Positions 1 to 8,476 of a stretch of 48,298 nucleotides of DNA are shown here, piece after piece. The notes under the pieces are model-generated. The model did no database searches. It was given only the letters and a program-made list of their open reading frames with translations, and had not been told where the DNA came from. Made by a program: the position numbers and the translations under genes. The DNA comes from Peptoniphilus_E sp964345555 (GTDB lineage: Bacteria > Bacillota > Clostridia > Tissierellales > Peptoniphilaceae), in contig CAYFRD010000008.1 of assembly GCA_964345555.1 (NCBI GenBank), positions 1 to 48,298 on the forward strand, in the 5' to 3' direction. Numbering within the stretch: position 1 is the first letter of the stretch; each line of letters opens with the position of its first letter.

Positions 1-27
1 CTTGAATTGTCAAACTAAGTGCAACAC
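1..27. repeat. IS30 left terminal inverted repeat
   Basis: This is the partner of 1073-1099, beginning CTTGAATT and containing CTAAGTGCAACA. The transposase stop codon (10-12) lies inside it, as is common in compact IS30 elements. Confidence 0.85.
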
Positions 28-1005
28 AGTTGAATAATAAACTTCATAGGGTGTTCTAAACCCAAGGCATTTCCGTGGTCGTTTGTTCATTTCATCCACT
101 TTGCTTTGTATATACTCTTCTGCAACATCATCAAGGTCAGAACTTTTAGGAAAATACTCTCTAAGTAGTCCGTTTGTATTTTCGTTTGTTCCTCGTTGCC
201 AAGGATGATGTGGTAGCGGAAAATAAAACTTAACTTTTTCTAGTGCAATAGAAATTTCATCGTGTTTGGCGAATTCCATACCTCTATCAGGTGTAATAGA
301 ATGACAAGGTTGCCCTTTAAGACAGGAAATCATAGTGTCTTTTACAGATACAGAGTCTTTCTTCTTAGCCTTAGAACTTAGAAGAAACCGACTCTTTCTG
401 TCGACCAGAGTAACAAGGCAAGCTCCGCCTCTCTTGCCAATAACTGTATCGGCTTCCCAGTCCCCTATACGGGTTCGGTTATTAGCTTCCTGTGGTCTAT
501 CTGAAATATTGTTGCTGATTGGAATTTTACCGCGTCTTTCAATGTAAGTCTTGGTATGACGAGACTTTCCGCGATGACGAAGTTTACGGATGGCACCACG
601 ATTACCACTCGAAGAACGCTCCTTGTCAGTATCAAATATTCCAGAGTATATAGCACGATATATTGTTGTATAACTGACATACAACTCTGCTTTTTCTAGC
701 TTTAGTCGACCGCATATTTGTTCAGGTGACCATTTTAATTTCAGAAACTTCTCTCTAACATATTTGAATATTTCAGGATTAGAGAGCTTGAGTTTAGGTT
801 TACAATTGCTACGACGCTCTAAATATTTAGTATAAGCTGTACTTGGTGAATAAATCCCATTACAGCAATTGCGAGCTATTTCTCTTGAAACTGTAGATTT
901 ATCACGATGAATAGTCTTGGCTATATAGGTTAATGTTTTGTTTTGTGAGTGAAGAAGAAATATCTTTTCTCTCTCAATTGGTGTAAGATGTTTGTAATGA
1001 CTCAT
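10..1005 (-). CDS. IS30-family DDE transposase
   Basis: Transposase of 331 residues that cuts and joins the element ends. An N-terminal helix-turn-helix region begins MSHYKHLTPIEREKI and continues through TIHRDKSTVSREIARN. The integrase-type catalytic core shows GDWEADTV (first Asp), ITPDRGMEF (second Asp) and GTNENTNGLLREYFP (Glu). Length fits the family. The frame is open further upstream to 1098, but the start at 1005 is preferred because AAGGAGG lies directly upstream (1010-1017) and homologues start near this MSHY-type sequence. The start codon and Shine-Dalgarno lie in an inverted repeat that could silence read-through transcripts (see 996-1066). Confidence 0.93.
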   Translation of the reverse strand: MSHYKHLTPIEREKIFLLHSQNKTLTYIAKTIHRDKSTVSREIARNCCNGIYSPSTAYTKYLERRSNCKPKLKLSNPEIFKYVREKFLKLKWSPEQICGRLKLEKAELYVSYTTIYRAIYSGIFDTDKERSSSGNRGAIRKLRHRGKSRHTKTYIERRGKIPISNNISDRPQEANNRTRIGDWEADTVIGKRGGACLVTLVDRKSRFLLSSKAKKKDSVSVKDTMISCLKGQPCHSITPDRGMEFAKHDEISIALEKVKFYFPLPHHPWQRGTNENTNGLLREYFPKSSDLDDVAEEYIQSKVDEMNKRPRKCLGFRTPYEVYYSTVLHLV

Positions 1006-1066
1006 AGTTCCTCCTTGGATATTGGATGTCTTTGCAAACACCATTATACCAAGGCTATGAGTCATT
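996..1066 (-). promoter_or_regulatory. Fold-back hairpin over the transposase start
   Basis: Read 5'->3' on the minus strand, AATGACTCATAG (1066-1055) pairs perfectly with CTATGAGTCATT (1007-996), which contains the transposase ATG. Next to it CCTTGG (1054-1049) pairs with CCAAGG (1018-1013), which overlaps the Shine-Dalgarno; a 5-nt bulge (1012-1008) separates the stems. Only RNA entering from outside the IS would carry both arms. This resembles the known protection of IS10 transposase from impinging transcription; the function here is inferred. Confidence 0.6.
1043..1051 (-). promoter_or_regulatory. Extended -10 promoter of the IS30 transposase
   Basis: On the minus strand this reads TGGTATAAT, matching TGnTATAAT. 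No good -35 is visible. Transcripts from it would begin near 1036, downstream of the outer arm of the 996-1066 inverted repeat, so they would lack that hairpin. Confidence 0.6.
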
Positions 1067-1072
1067 ATTTTA

Positions 1073-1099
1073 TTGTTGCACTTAGAGTGTAAATTCAAG
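1073..1099. repeat. IS30 right terminal inverted repeat
   Basis: Its reverse complement begins CTTGAATTTACA and matches the left repeat at 22 of the first 26 positions. It lies upstream of the transposase start and next to the GNAT gene promoter. Confidence 0.85.
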
Positions 1100-1127
1100 T
1101 TTACAAAATAGATTTTGCGGGTATAAT
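1100..1127 (+). promoter_or_regulatory. Candidate promoter of the GNAT gene, abutting the IS end
   Basis: TTTACA (1100-1105), a 16-nt spacer and TATAAT (1122-1127). The -35 begins at the first base outside the insertion sequence. Confidence 0.5.
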
Positions 1128-1160
1128 GAAAAAAATATAAATATATTTGTGAGGTGAAGA

Positions 1161-1841
1161 ATGGAAAAAATTTATGAAGAAAAGGGCTTGCAATATTACT
1201 TTATGTCAGAAGAGGATATCGACGACATCATGAAATTCACTGATGATGTTTATGATGGCTTGGAAGATAAAAGTGTTTTTATAAAGGATGAGAGAGAGGA
1301 ACTGGAGAAACTCTTTGAAGATGGAGGTCAAATAATCGGGGTATTCGACGGAGAACGTCTTGTAGGGTTCAGATCTACACATATCAAAGATTACAAGGAA
1401 TCTTTCATCAAGGATATAGAGTTCATCGAAGATATAGAAGAGAAGATAATACAACACGGCAGCAGCATGGTAGATAAAGATTACAGGGGCAAAGGAATTC
1501 AAAATAAAACCAGAGAGCTTATTGAAGACTACATAAAAGAAAACAACTACAAGTATTTTTACTCCACAGTCTCTCCAAAAAATCCACATTCCTTTAAAAA
1601 TGTACTGAAAAATGGATTTTGCATTGTAGCATTAAAAAATGTTTATCAAACTGAAGACAATGCTGAGGGCTATCCGAGATTTATCTTCTATAAAAATAAT
1701 CACAGAGATTTTGAGTTCACCGATAAATGCGTTGCTATCTCCCCGGATGATGAAGATGCAATTAAAAAATTTCTGGAGGATAAATACATAGGCGTGTCCT
1801 ATGAAGATGACAAAATATTATTTAAAAAAATAAAAGATTAA
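1161..1841 (+). CDS. GNAT-family N-acetyltransferase
   Basis: Protein of 226 residues expected to transfer an acetyl group from acetyl-CoA to an amine; the substrate is unknown. The acetyl-CoA binding motif is visible as MVDKDYRGKGIQNKTREL around residues 100-117 (Q/RxxGxG type), followed by a motif-B-like segment STVSPKNPHSFKNVLKNGF. The N-terminal third is rich in Asp and Glu. The start is supported by GAGGTG six bases upstream. It appears monocistronic, between the insertion sequence and a terminator at 1857-1889. I see no cue that separates small-molecule from protein or antibiotic acetylation. Confidence 0.8.
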   Translation: MEKIYEEKGLQYYFMSEEDIDDIMKFTDDVYDGLEDKSVFIKDEREELEKLFEDGGQIIGVFDGERLVGFRSTHIKDYKESFIKDIEFIEDIEEKIIQHGSSMVDKDYRGKGIQNKTRELIEDYIKENNYKYFYSTVSPKNPHSFKNVLKNGFCIVALKNVYQTEDNAEGYPRFIFYKNNHRDFEFTDKCVAISPDDEDAIKKFLEDKYIGVSYEDDKILFKKIKD

Positions 1842-1856
1842 AATAAGTTGATAGAT

Positions 1857-1889
1857 AAAAATAAAGTATTAATATACTTTATTTTTTTA
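1857..1889 (+). terminator. Terminator after GNAT gene
   Basis: AAAAATAAAGTAT (1857-1869) pairs perfectly with ATACTTTATTTTT (1874-1886) around a 4-nt loop and is followed by T residues. The stem is AT-rich. Confidence 0.65.
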
Positions 1890-1919
1890 TTGTATTTTAT
1901 CAGCTGTGCAGATTTGATA

Positions 1920-1948
1920 TTGAGATAATTCTTAAGCAAGGATATAAT
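1920..1948 (+). promoter_or_regulatory. Promoter of the glmU operon
   Basis: TTGAGA (1920-1925), a 17-nt spacer and TATAAT (1943-1948), 33 bases before the glmU start. This is close to the sigma-A consensus. Confidence 0.75.
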
Positions 1949-1981
1949 ATACAGAGAAAATTAAAAAGGTGTAGTGATATT

Positions 1982-3361
1982 ATGAGAGTTTCGGTAATTC
2001 TAGCTGCAGGAGAGGGCAGCAGAATGAAGTCAAAAAAACCCAAAGTTTTACATGAGATTTTAGGAATGTCCATGATTGAATATGTAATAGAGAGCGCAAA
2101 GAAATCAAATGTTGAGAAAATCAACGTTGTAGTCGGTCATGGGGAAGAGCAAATCAGAGAACATTTAAAAGATAAAGAAGTGATCTTTACAAGACAACCC
2201 ATAGGAGAGAATGTTCCCTACGGGACGGGTTATGCTGTGATGCAGACCTTGGACAGTATTGCAAATGAAGACACGGTACTTATATTAAACGGAGATACCC
2301 CCCTGATAAAATCACAGACTCTTAATGAACTCATAAATTTCCATGAAGAAAATGATTATTCAGGGACCATACTCACAGCGGTTCTTGAATGTCCCTTTGG
2401 ATATGGCAGGATTGTAAGAGATGAAGATGCGAGAATATATAAGATTGTAGAAGAAAAAGACGCATGCCAAAAGGAAAAACTGATAAGAGAGATAAATTCC
2501 GGCATTTTTGTGTTTAAGGGTAAGGACTTGAAAGATTCGCTCAAACTCATAGATTCAAACAACAATCAAGGCGAACTGTATATAACAGATGCAATAGAGA
2601 TCCTATTTAAAAATAACAAAAAAATCGGTGGTTTCAACCTAAAGGACACAAGAGAAATCTTAGGTGTAAATTCCAGGGACAACTTGTCGATTTGCACTGA
2701 TATAATGAAAAAAAGGATAAATGAAAAATATCTCATAGAAGGCGTTACAATGGTAGATGCAAATTCTGTCATCATTGAGCCGAATGTGGAAATAGGAAGC
2801 GACACTATTATATATCCCGGAGCAGTACTTCAAGGAAATAGCAAAATCGGATCCAACTGCAAGATATACGGCACAACGAGGATAGTTGATTCTGAAATAG
2901 GAAACGATGTCACCATTGACAATTGCTTAATTGAAAGCTCAAAGATCGGGTCAAATTCAAAATTGGGACCTTATGCACACATAAGACCGAATTCAAATAT
3001 TGGCGAAAATACAAAGATAGGTAATTTTGTAGAAATAAAAAATTCAAATTTCGGAGACGGTTCCAAGGCATCTCATCTGGCATATGTTGGAGATACAGAT
3101 GTGGGCAAGAACGTAAATATAGGCTGCGGTGTTGTATTTGTGAATTACGACGGCAAAAACAAACACAGGAGTGTAATAGGAGATCATGCCTTTATAGGTT
3201 CAAACGCAAATATCGTAGCACCTGTAAAAGTAGAAGATTACGGATATATTGCGGCAGGTTCCACGATTACGAAGAATGTTGGAGAGGGAGAACTCTCCAT
3301 AGAAAGAGCAAATCAAAGAAATATTGAAGGCTGGGTCGAAAGAAAAGGTTTAAAAAAATAG
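1982..3361 (+). CDS. glmU: Bifunctional UDP-GlcNAc pyrophosphorylase / GlcN-1-P acetyltransferase
   Basis: Cytoplasmic enzyme of 459 residues that acetylates glucosamine-1-phosphate and then couples it to UTP, giving UDP-GlcNAc for peptidoglycan and other glycans. The nucleotidyltransferase signature LAAGEGSRMKSKKPKVLHE lies near residues 6-24, with the metal-site region LILNGDTPLI near 100-109. From about residue 250 onward hexapeptide repeats (for example IGSNSKLGPYAHIRP) form the left-handed beta-helix acetyltransferase domain. Length matches the usual ~456. It is the first gene of the conserved glmU-prs-pth-mfd run; the prs start follows closely. Confidence 0.97.
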   Translation: MRVSVILAAGEGSRMKSKKPKVLHEILGMSMIEYVIESAKKSNVEKINVVVGHGEEQIREHLKDKEVIFTRQPIGENVPYGTGYAVMQTLDSIANEDTVLILNGDTPLIKSQTLNELINFHEENDYSGTILTAVLECPFGYGRIVRDEDARIYKIVEEKDACQKEKLIREINSGIFVFKGKDLKDSLKLIDSNNNQGELYITDAIEILFKNNKKIGGFNLKDTREILGVNSRDNLSICTDIMKKRINEKYLIEGVTMVDANSVIIEPNVEIGSDTIIYPGAVLQGNSKIGSNCKIYGTTRIVDSEIGNDVTIDNCLIESSKIGSNSKLGPYAHIRPNSNIGENTKIGNFVEIKNSNFGDGSKASHLAYVGDTDVGKNVNIGCGVVFVNYDGKNKHRSVIGDHAFIGSNANIVAPVKVEDYGYIAAGSTITKNVGEGELSIERANQRNIEGWVERKGLKK

Positions 3362-3376
3362 GGGGATTTGATTGAG

Positions 3377-4330
3377 ATGAATTCAAGTGTGGCAGGAATT
3401 AAAATTTTTACAGGTAACTCTAATCATGATTTAGTGAATAAAATATGTGAAAATTTAAATGTGAAGCAGGCAAAATGCAAAGTAGAGACATTTTCTGACG
3501 GAGAAATAGCAATAGACATAGCGGAAACCGTAAGAGGGTTCGATGTATATGTTGTACAATCCACATCCAATCCTGTAAACAATAATCTTATGGAATGTCT
3601 GATTTTGCTTGATGCTTTAAAAAGAGCATCTGCTTATAGGATAAATGTTGTGATTCCTTATTACGGATATGCAAGACAGGACAGAAAGACCAAGGCGAGA
3701 GAACCCATAACCTCGAAACTGGTAGCGGATCTGCTCACAGCGGCAGGAGCTCACAGAGTGGTGGCAATGGATCTTCACGCAGGTCAAATTCAAGGGTACT
3801 TCAACATACCTGTAGATCATTTAACTGCAGTTCCCTACCTTGCAAACTATTTTAAACCGATAGTAAAGGATCCGGAAAAATTCGTAGTGGTATCTCCGGA
3901 CTTAGGAGGAGTTACACGCGCAAGACAATTTGCCAACGAGTTGAACCTGCCCATATCCATAATAGAAAAGAGAAGACCCAGACCCAACGTTTCGGAAGTA
4001 ATGAACATAATAGGAGATATCAAGGGAAGAGATGCCATACTGGTAGACGACATAATTGACACTGCAGGTACCATTTGCCAAGCTGCGGTGGCTCTCAAAA
4101 AAGCAGGAGCAAACAATGTGTACGGATGTGCAACTCATGGTGTGCTTTCAGGACCTGCCATTGAAAGAATAGCTAATTCAGAACTTGAAAAGTTCGTAAT
4201 AACTGATACCATAAATTTGAAAGATGAAAATAAAATAGAAAAAATAGACATTGTAAGCGTCGCTCCGCTTTTTGCAGATGCCATAAAGAGAATAAATTCA
4301 AACACATCTGTCAGTGCAATGTTCGATTAA
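3377..4330 (+). CDS. prs: Ribose-phosphate pyrophosphokinase (PRPP synthetase)
   Basis: Makes PRPP from ribose-5-phosphate and ATP for nucleotide, His and Trp synthesis. Visible signatures are the flexible-loop region YGYARQDRKTKAREPITSK, MDLHAGQIQGYF, and the PRPP-binding loop DAILVDDIIDTAGT. With the ATG at 3377 the product is 317 residues, the usual length. An in-frame TTG at 3368 would add three residues but sits only two bases after the G-rich run (3361-3365). The gene follows glmU by about 15 bp and precedes pth by 9 bp, as in Bacillus and many clostridia, so co-transcription is likely. Confidence 0.96.
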   Translation: MNSSVAGIKIFTGNSNHDLVNKICENLNVKQAKCKVETFSDGEIAIDIAETVRGFDVYVVQSTSNPVNNNLMECLILLDALKRASAYRINVVIPYYGYARQDRKTKAREPITSKLVADLLTAAGAHRVVAMDLHAGQIQGYFNIPVDHLTAVPYLANYFKPIVKDPEKFVVVSPDLGGVTRARQFANELNLPISIIEKRRPRPNVSEVMNIIGDIKGRDAILVDDIIDTAGTICQAAVALKKAGANNVYGCATHGVLSGPAIERIANSELEKFVITDTINLKDENKIEKIDIVSVAPLFADAIKRINSNTSVSAMFD

Positions 4331-4339
4331 GGTGATAAA

Positions 4340-4903
4340 TTGTATATAATTGCAGGTCTGGGAAATCCCGGAGATAACTATAAGTACACAAGACACAATA
4401 TGGGATTTTTGGCCATAGATAACTTAGCTGAAAAGTTAAATATCAAAGTAAATAAAATTAAATTTAAATCCTTGATTGGGGAAGGAAACTACAAGGGTGA
4501 AAAGGTGATTCTTGTAAAACCTCAGACCTATATGAACAACAGCGGAGAAGCTGTGAGGGATATAGTTAAATTTTATAAGATAGACCTTTCAAATTTAATA
4601 GTGATAGTTGATGACATAGATATAGAGTTTGCTGCACTCAAAGTGAAAAGGAGTGGTTCGGCAGGGACTCACAACGGACTTAAATCCATAATCTACCAGT
4701 TGATCGACGACAATTTCCCCAGGATAAAGGTGGGTATAGGCCAAAAGAAAGAAGGACAGGACCTTGCGAATTTTGTGTTGAGCGGATTCACCAAATCAGA
4801 GGGTTCACAAATAGAACAGACTATTGACAAAGCGGCGGACTGTGCCATCGAAATAATGGACAGGGGCGTGGAGTCCGCAATGAATAAATTTAACGGCAAA
4901 TAA
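4340..4903 (+). CDS. pth: Peptidyl-tRNA hydrolase
   Basis: Enzyme of 187 residues that releases peptidyl-tRNA dropped from stalled ribosomes. Visible are GLGNPGDNYKYTRHNMGF (catalytic His in TRHN), LVKPQTYMNNSGEAV and the catalytic-Asp region IVIVDDIDIEF. The start is TTG, with AAGGTG five bases upstream and overlapping the prs stop codon, which suggests translational coupling. A 13-bp hairpin begins at its stop codon. The bacterial Pth family is typically 185-195 residues, so the protein is full length. Confidence 0.96.
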   Translation: MYIIAGLGNPGDNYKYTRHNMGFLAIDNLAEKLNIKVNKIKFKSLIGEGNYKGEKVILVKPQTYMNNSGEAVRDIVKFYKIDLSNLIVIVDDIDIEFAALKVKRSGSAGTHNGLKSIIYQLIDDNFPRIKVGIGQKKEGQDLANFVLSGFTKSEGSQIEQTIDKAADCAIEIMDRGVESAMNKFNGK

Positions 4904-4935
4904 TAAATCGGGAAGGAAATCTTTCCCGATTTATT
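4902..4935 (+). other. Intercistronic hairpin between pth and mfd
   Basis: AATAAATCGGGAA (4902-4914) pairs perfectly with TTCCCGATTTATT (4923-4935). No T-run follows and the mfd Shine-Dalgarno begins about three bases later, so this is more likely an mRNA-stability or partial-attenuation element than a full terminator. Confidence 0.55.
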
Positions 4936-4949
4936 AATGAGGTGATCCA

Positions 4950-7900
4950 TTGAATTTTTTAACAGATTTTTTAAAAAATTACAAAGACTATAATGAACTT
5001 ATAAAATCCATAGATGATAAGAGAACTCCCGTTGCCATATATGGAGCCGCTGACGGTCAGATCAGCCATATCGTTTATTCTCTGTGGGAAAGTGAAAGAC
5101 AACCGGTCATGATTGTTGCAAGAGATGAATTGAAGGCGAGAAAAATCTATGAAGATTTAAAGAGTTTAAATTTATCGGAAGTGTCGCTTTACACAAGCAG
5201 AAATATTCTTTTATACGATAGATATTTTAAGAGTTTGGACAATATGAAGATAAGGCTCAAATCCCTGCACGATGTTATGAAAAACAATGCGAAGGTGGTA
5301 GTGACTACGCTAAGTGCAATCGGAGACAGGATTTCTTCCAAGGATGTTTTTTCAAAATATATTCTTAAATTCAGAGTAGGAGAGGATATTTCCCTTGAAG
5401 ATGTTTCGATCAAACTTGTTGAGATGGGATATGAAAGAGCATCGCAAGTGGAGAGCTTCGGTCAGTTTGCAATAAGGGGCTATATTTTGGATGTCTATAC
5501 GGCTCAAGGAGCTTACAGAATTGAACTATTCGACACTGAAATAGATTCCATAAGAAGTTTCAACATCAATACACAACGGTCAATAGAAAGTTTAAAGGAA
5601 GTAGAAGTCATACCGGCAAATGATCTCATATTGGAAGATCAAGAGCGAATCAATCTTGCCGACAGACTATCTATTGCACTTAAAAACTCAAAAACTTCAG
5701 ATGATGAAAGACTACAAAGGAAGTTCAATAAGTATGTTGAGGATTTAAAATCCGAAACATGCATTCAAAACATGGACTTGGTTATTCCTTTTATGGAACA
5801 GGAGAAAATAAGCTCTATTTTGGATTATTTATGGGAGAATACGGTGGTGCTTCTGGAGGAATCAAATAATTCTCTGGAAAATTATTCTGAAAAGGAAATT
5901 GAGTTCAAGGACAATTTAACAGACCTGATAATTCAAGGCGAAGCGTTGAGGGAACATGAACACATTAAGTATCACAGAGAAGATATAGTTTCCAAATTGG
6001 AAAATAAGGCATTGTTGTTACTTAATTCTTTTACCGTGGCGACTGAGGATTTTTCTCCAAGGGCGATAATAAATTTAAAGACAAGATCATCTGTCAGGTA
6101 TAAGGGTAAAATGAAACTTTTCACAGATGATTTAAAAAATTATATTTATAGAGGCTACAAGATAGTGATCATGGGCGGAGATGAAGACCGAGCAAAAAAG
6201 CTTCAATCGAATCTAAGGGAAGAAGGAATTCACTCAAAGTACTCCAATGATTTCGACGATTCTCTTAAAAGCGGAGAAACGGTAGTCACAGTGGGCGGAC
6301 TTTCCGAAGGATTTGAAATAGTGGACATGAAATTTGTCCTCATAAATTACAGAGAGATCTATGGCGGGGCAAAGGATGCAAAAAAAGGCAGAAAAAAGAG
6401 AAAGGCCTTAAACTTTGAAGATTTAAAAATAGGGGATTATGTGGTGCACGAATCCCACGGAGTAGGAAAGTATGTAGGAACAAAAAGGCTTGAAGTGCGA
6501 GGCACGATCAAGGATTATATACTAATTGAATACAGAGGAGAGGATAAACTATTCCTGCCCATTGAAAATCTGGATTCAATCTATAAGTACACTTCACAAG
6601 AAGGCAAAAAACCCAAAATAAATAAATTAAATTCGGCAGAGTGGAGTAAGACAAAGGCAAAGGCTAAAAAAAGCGTTGAAGATATGGCGGATGACTTGAT
6701 TAAACTCTACGCAAAGAGAATGGAGGAGGAAGGTCATGCTTTCGAGGAAGATACACCGTGGCAAAGAGAGTTTGAAGACTCCTTTGAGTTTGAGGAAACG
6801 GAAGGTCAACTCAGATCTGTAGAAGAGATAAAGACCGATATGGAATCAAAGAAGCCCATGGACAGGCTTCTTTGTGCCGATGTTGGATACGGGAAGACCG
6901 AGGTGGCCCTAAGAGCGGCTTTCAAAGCCATAATGGACGGAAAACAGGTGGCATTTTTAGTTCCCACCACTGTCCTTGCCAAGCAGCATTACAACACGAT
7001 AATTGAAAGATTCAAAGACTTCCCCGTCAAGGCATCGTTACTATCAAGATTCAGAACGGCAAAAGAACAAGCTGAGGATATAAAAGGAATTAAAAGCGGA
7101 TTAATAGATATAGTAGTGGGCACACACAGGCTTCTATCCAAGGATATAAAATTCAAGGATTTGGGATTTTTAATAGTGGACGAAGAGCAGAGGTTCGGAG
7201 TCAAAGACAAAGAAAGACTGAAAATGATCAAGGAAAATGTGGACACCTTAACTCTCACCGCCACACCTATCCCAAGGACGCTCCAGATGTCCATGATAGG
7301 AATACGAGATATGTCTGTAATAGAAGAACCGCCCGAAGAGAGATTCCCGGTGCAGACCTATGTGCTTGAATACAATGACATGATGGTCAGAGATGCGATT
7401 TTAAGAGAAATAGCAAGAGGCGGTCAAGTTTACTTTGTGTACAATAGAGTTTCAAATATGGAAAATAAACTTGCAGAATTAAGGCAACTGGTGCCCGAAG
7501 CAACTTTCGGAATGGCTCACGGTCAAATGCAGACGAGAATTCTCGAAGACAGCATGATGTCCTTTATAAATCACGAGTTTGACGTTCTGCTTTGTTCAAC
7601 CATCATTGAAACGGGACTCGACATGAAAAATGTAAACACCATGATAGTAGCGGATTCCAACAAGCTGGGACTTTCACAGCTTTACCAACTTAGAGGCAGA
7701 ATCGGCAGATCCAGCAAAATAGCTTACGCTTATTTTACTTATGAACCCAATTTAAGCTTGACGGAAATTGCACAGAAGAGGCTTAAATCCATAAAGGAAT
7801 TCACTGAATTCGGTTCCGGATACAAAATTGCACTGAAGGACTTGGAGATCAGAGGATCGGGAAGCATACTGGGTGCAAGACAGAGCGGACATATAAATTC

Positions 7901-8417
7901 CGTAGGCTACGACTTGTACATCAAGTATTTAAAGGATGCACTGTCAAAACTCAAGGGGGAAGAAGTAAAGGAAGAAACTGACACAACCATAGACTTGAGC
8001 ATAGACTCATACATTCCTACAAAGTACATTGAAGATGATGATCTCAGAATAGAAATATACAAAAAAATTGCATCCATCACCTCGCATGATGATTATTCTG
8101 ACTTGGTGGATGAATTAATAGACAGATTTTCAGACGTACCTTTTGAAGTTTCCAATTTAATGGATATAGCGCTATTGAGATATAATGCAAAATCTGTAGG
8201 AATTTCCTCCATAGTGCAAAAGGGTGATATGTATGAAATCAAGATGGACAAGATGATAGGAATTGAAGAAATAAAAAACATTCAAGGAGAATTCGAGAAT
8301 ATAGAAGTGATGGCGGGAGAAGAAGTGGGTTTCAAACTGTCAAAACTCACCCATCCCTTTGAAGATTTAAATAAAGTTGCTGAAATTTTAAAACTTACAC
8401 AAAAAAATCACAAGTAA
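4950..8417 (+). CDS. mfd: Transcription-repair coupling factor
   Basis: ATP-dependent translocase of 1155 residues that removes RNA polymerase stalled at DNA lesions and recruits UvrA. The order matches the family: a UvrB-like N-terminal region, an RNA-polymerase interaction domain (near IGDYVVHESHGVGKY), then helicase motifs LLCADVGYGKTEVA (Walker A, about residue 645), VDEEQRFGV, TLTATPIPRTL and QLRGRIGRSS, and a C-terminal TRCF domain. Start is TTG with GAGGTGAT upstream. It keeps the glmU-prs-pth-mfd synteny. No truncation is visible. Confidence 0.97.
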   Translation: MNFLTDFLKNYKDYNELIKSIDDKRTPVAIYGAADGQISHIVYSLWESERQPVMIVARDELKARKIYEDLKSLNLSEVSLYTSRNILLYDRYFKSLDNMKIRLKSLHDVMKNNAKVVVTTLSAIGDRISSKDVFSKYILKFRVGEDISLEDVSIKLVEMGYERASQVESFGQFAIRGYILDVYTAQGAYRIELFDTEIDSIRSFNINTQRSIESLKEVEVIPANDLILEDQERINLADRLSIALKNSKTSDDERLQRKFNKYVEDLKSETCIQNMDLVIPFMEQEKISSILDYLWENTVVLLEESNNSLENYSEKEIEFKDNLTDLIIQGEALREHEHIKYHREDIVSKLENKALLLLNSFTVATEDFSPRAIINLKTRSSVRYKGKMKLFTDDLKNYIYRGYKIVIMGGDEDRAKKLQSNLREEGIHSKYSNDFDDSLKSGETVVTVGGLSEGFEIVDMKFVLINYREIYGGAKDAKKGRKKRKALNFEDLKIGDYVVHESHGVGKYVGTKRLEVRGTIKDYILIEYRGEDKLFLPIENLDSIYKYTSQEGKKPKINKLNSAEWSKTKAKAKKSVEDMADDLIKLYAKRMEEEGHAFEEDTPWQREFEDSFEFEETEGQLRSVEEIKTDMESKKPMDRLLCADVGYGKTEVALRAAFKAIMDGKQVAFLVPTTVLAKQHYNTIIERFKDFPVKASLLSRFRTAKEQAEDIKGIKSGLIDIVVGTHRLLSKDIKFKDLGFLIVDEEQRFGVKDKERLKMIKENVDTLTLTATPIPRTLQMSMIGIRDMSVIEEPPEERFPVQTYVLEYNDMMVRDAILREIARGGQVYFVYNRVSNMENKLAELRQLVPEATFGMAHGQMQTRILEDSMMSFINHEFDVLLCSTIIETGLDMKNVNTMIVADSNKLGLSQLYQLRGRIGRSSKIAYAYFTYEPNLSLTEIAQKRLKSIKEFTEFGSGYKIALKDLEIRGSGSILGARQSGHINSVGYDLYIKYLKDALSKLKGEEVKEETDTTIDLSIDSYIPTKYIEDDDLRIEIYKKIASITSHDDYSDLVDELIDRFSDVPFEVSNLMDIALLRYNAKSVGISSIVQKGDMYEIKMDKMIGIEEIKNIQGEFENIEVMAGEEVGFKLSKLTHPFEDLNKVAEILKLTQKNHK

Positions 8418-8476
8418 TTGCCGAAAATAGTGTATAATATATGAATATGTGAATAATAAATTGAAAGGATGATAAC

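Larger units (their letters stand above)
1..1099 (-). mobile_element. IS30-family insertion sequence
   Basis: The element is bounded by imperfect terminal inverted repeats at 1-27 and 1073-1099 and holds one transposase gene nearly filling it on the minus strand. Both termini start with CTTGAATT and share the inner block CTAAGTGCAACA; 22 of the first 26 positions match. About 1.1 kb and one DDE transposase are normal for IS30. The left terminus coincides with window base 1, so the target duplication cannot be checked, and a contig break at a multi-copy IS is a likely reason for the edge. The transposase frame is open, so the copy looks intact. Confidence 0.93.
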
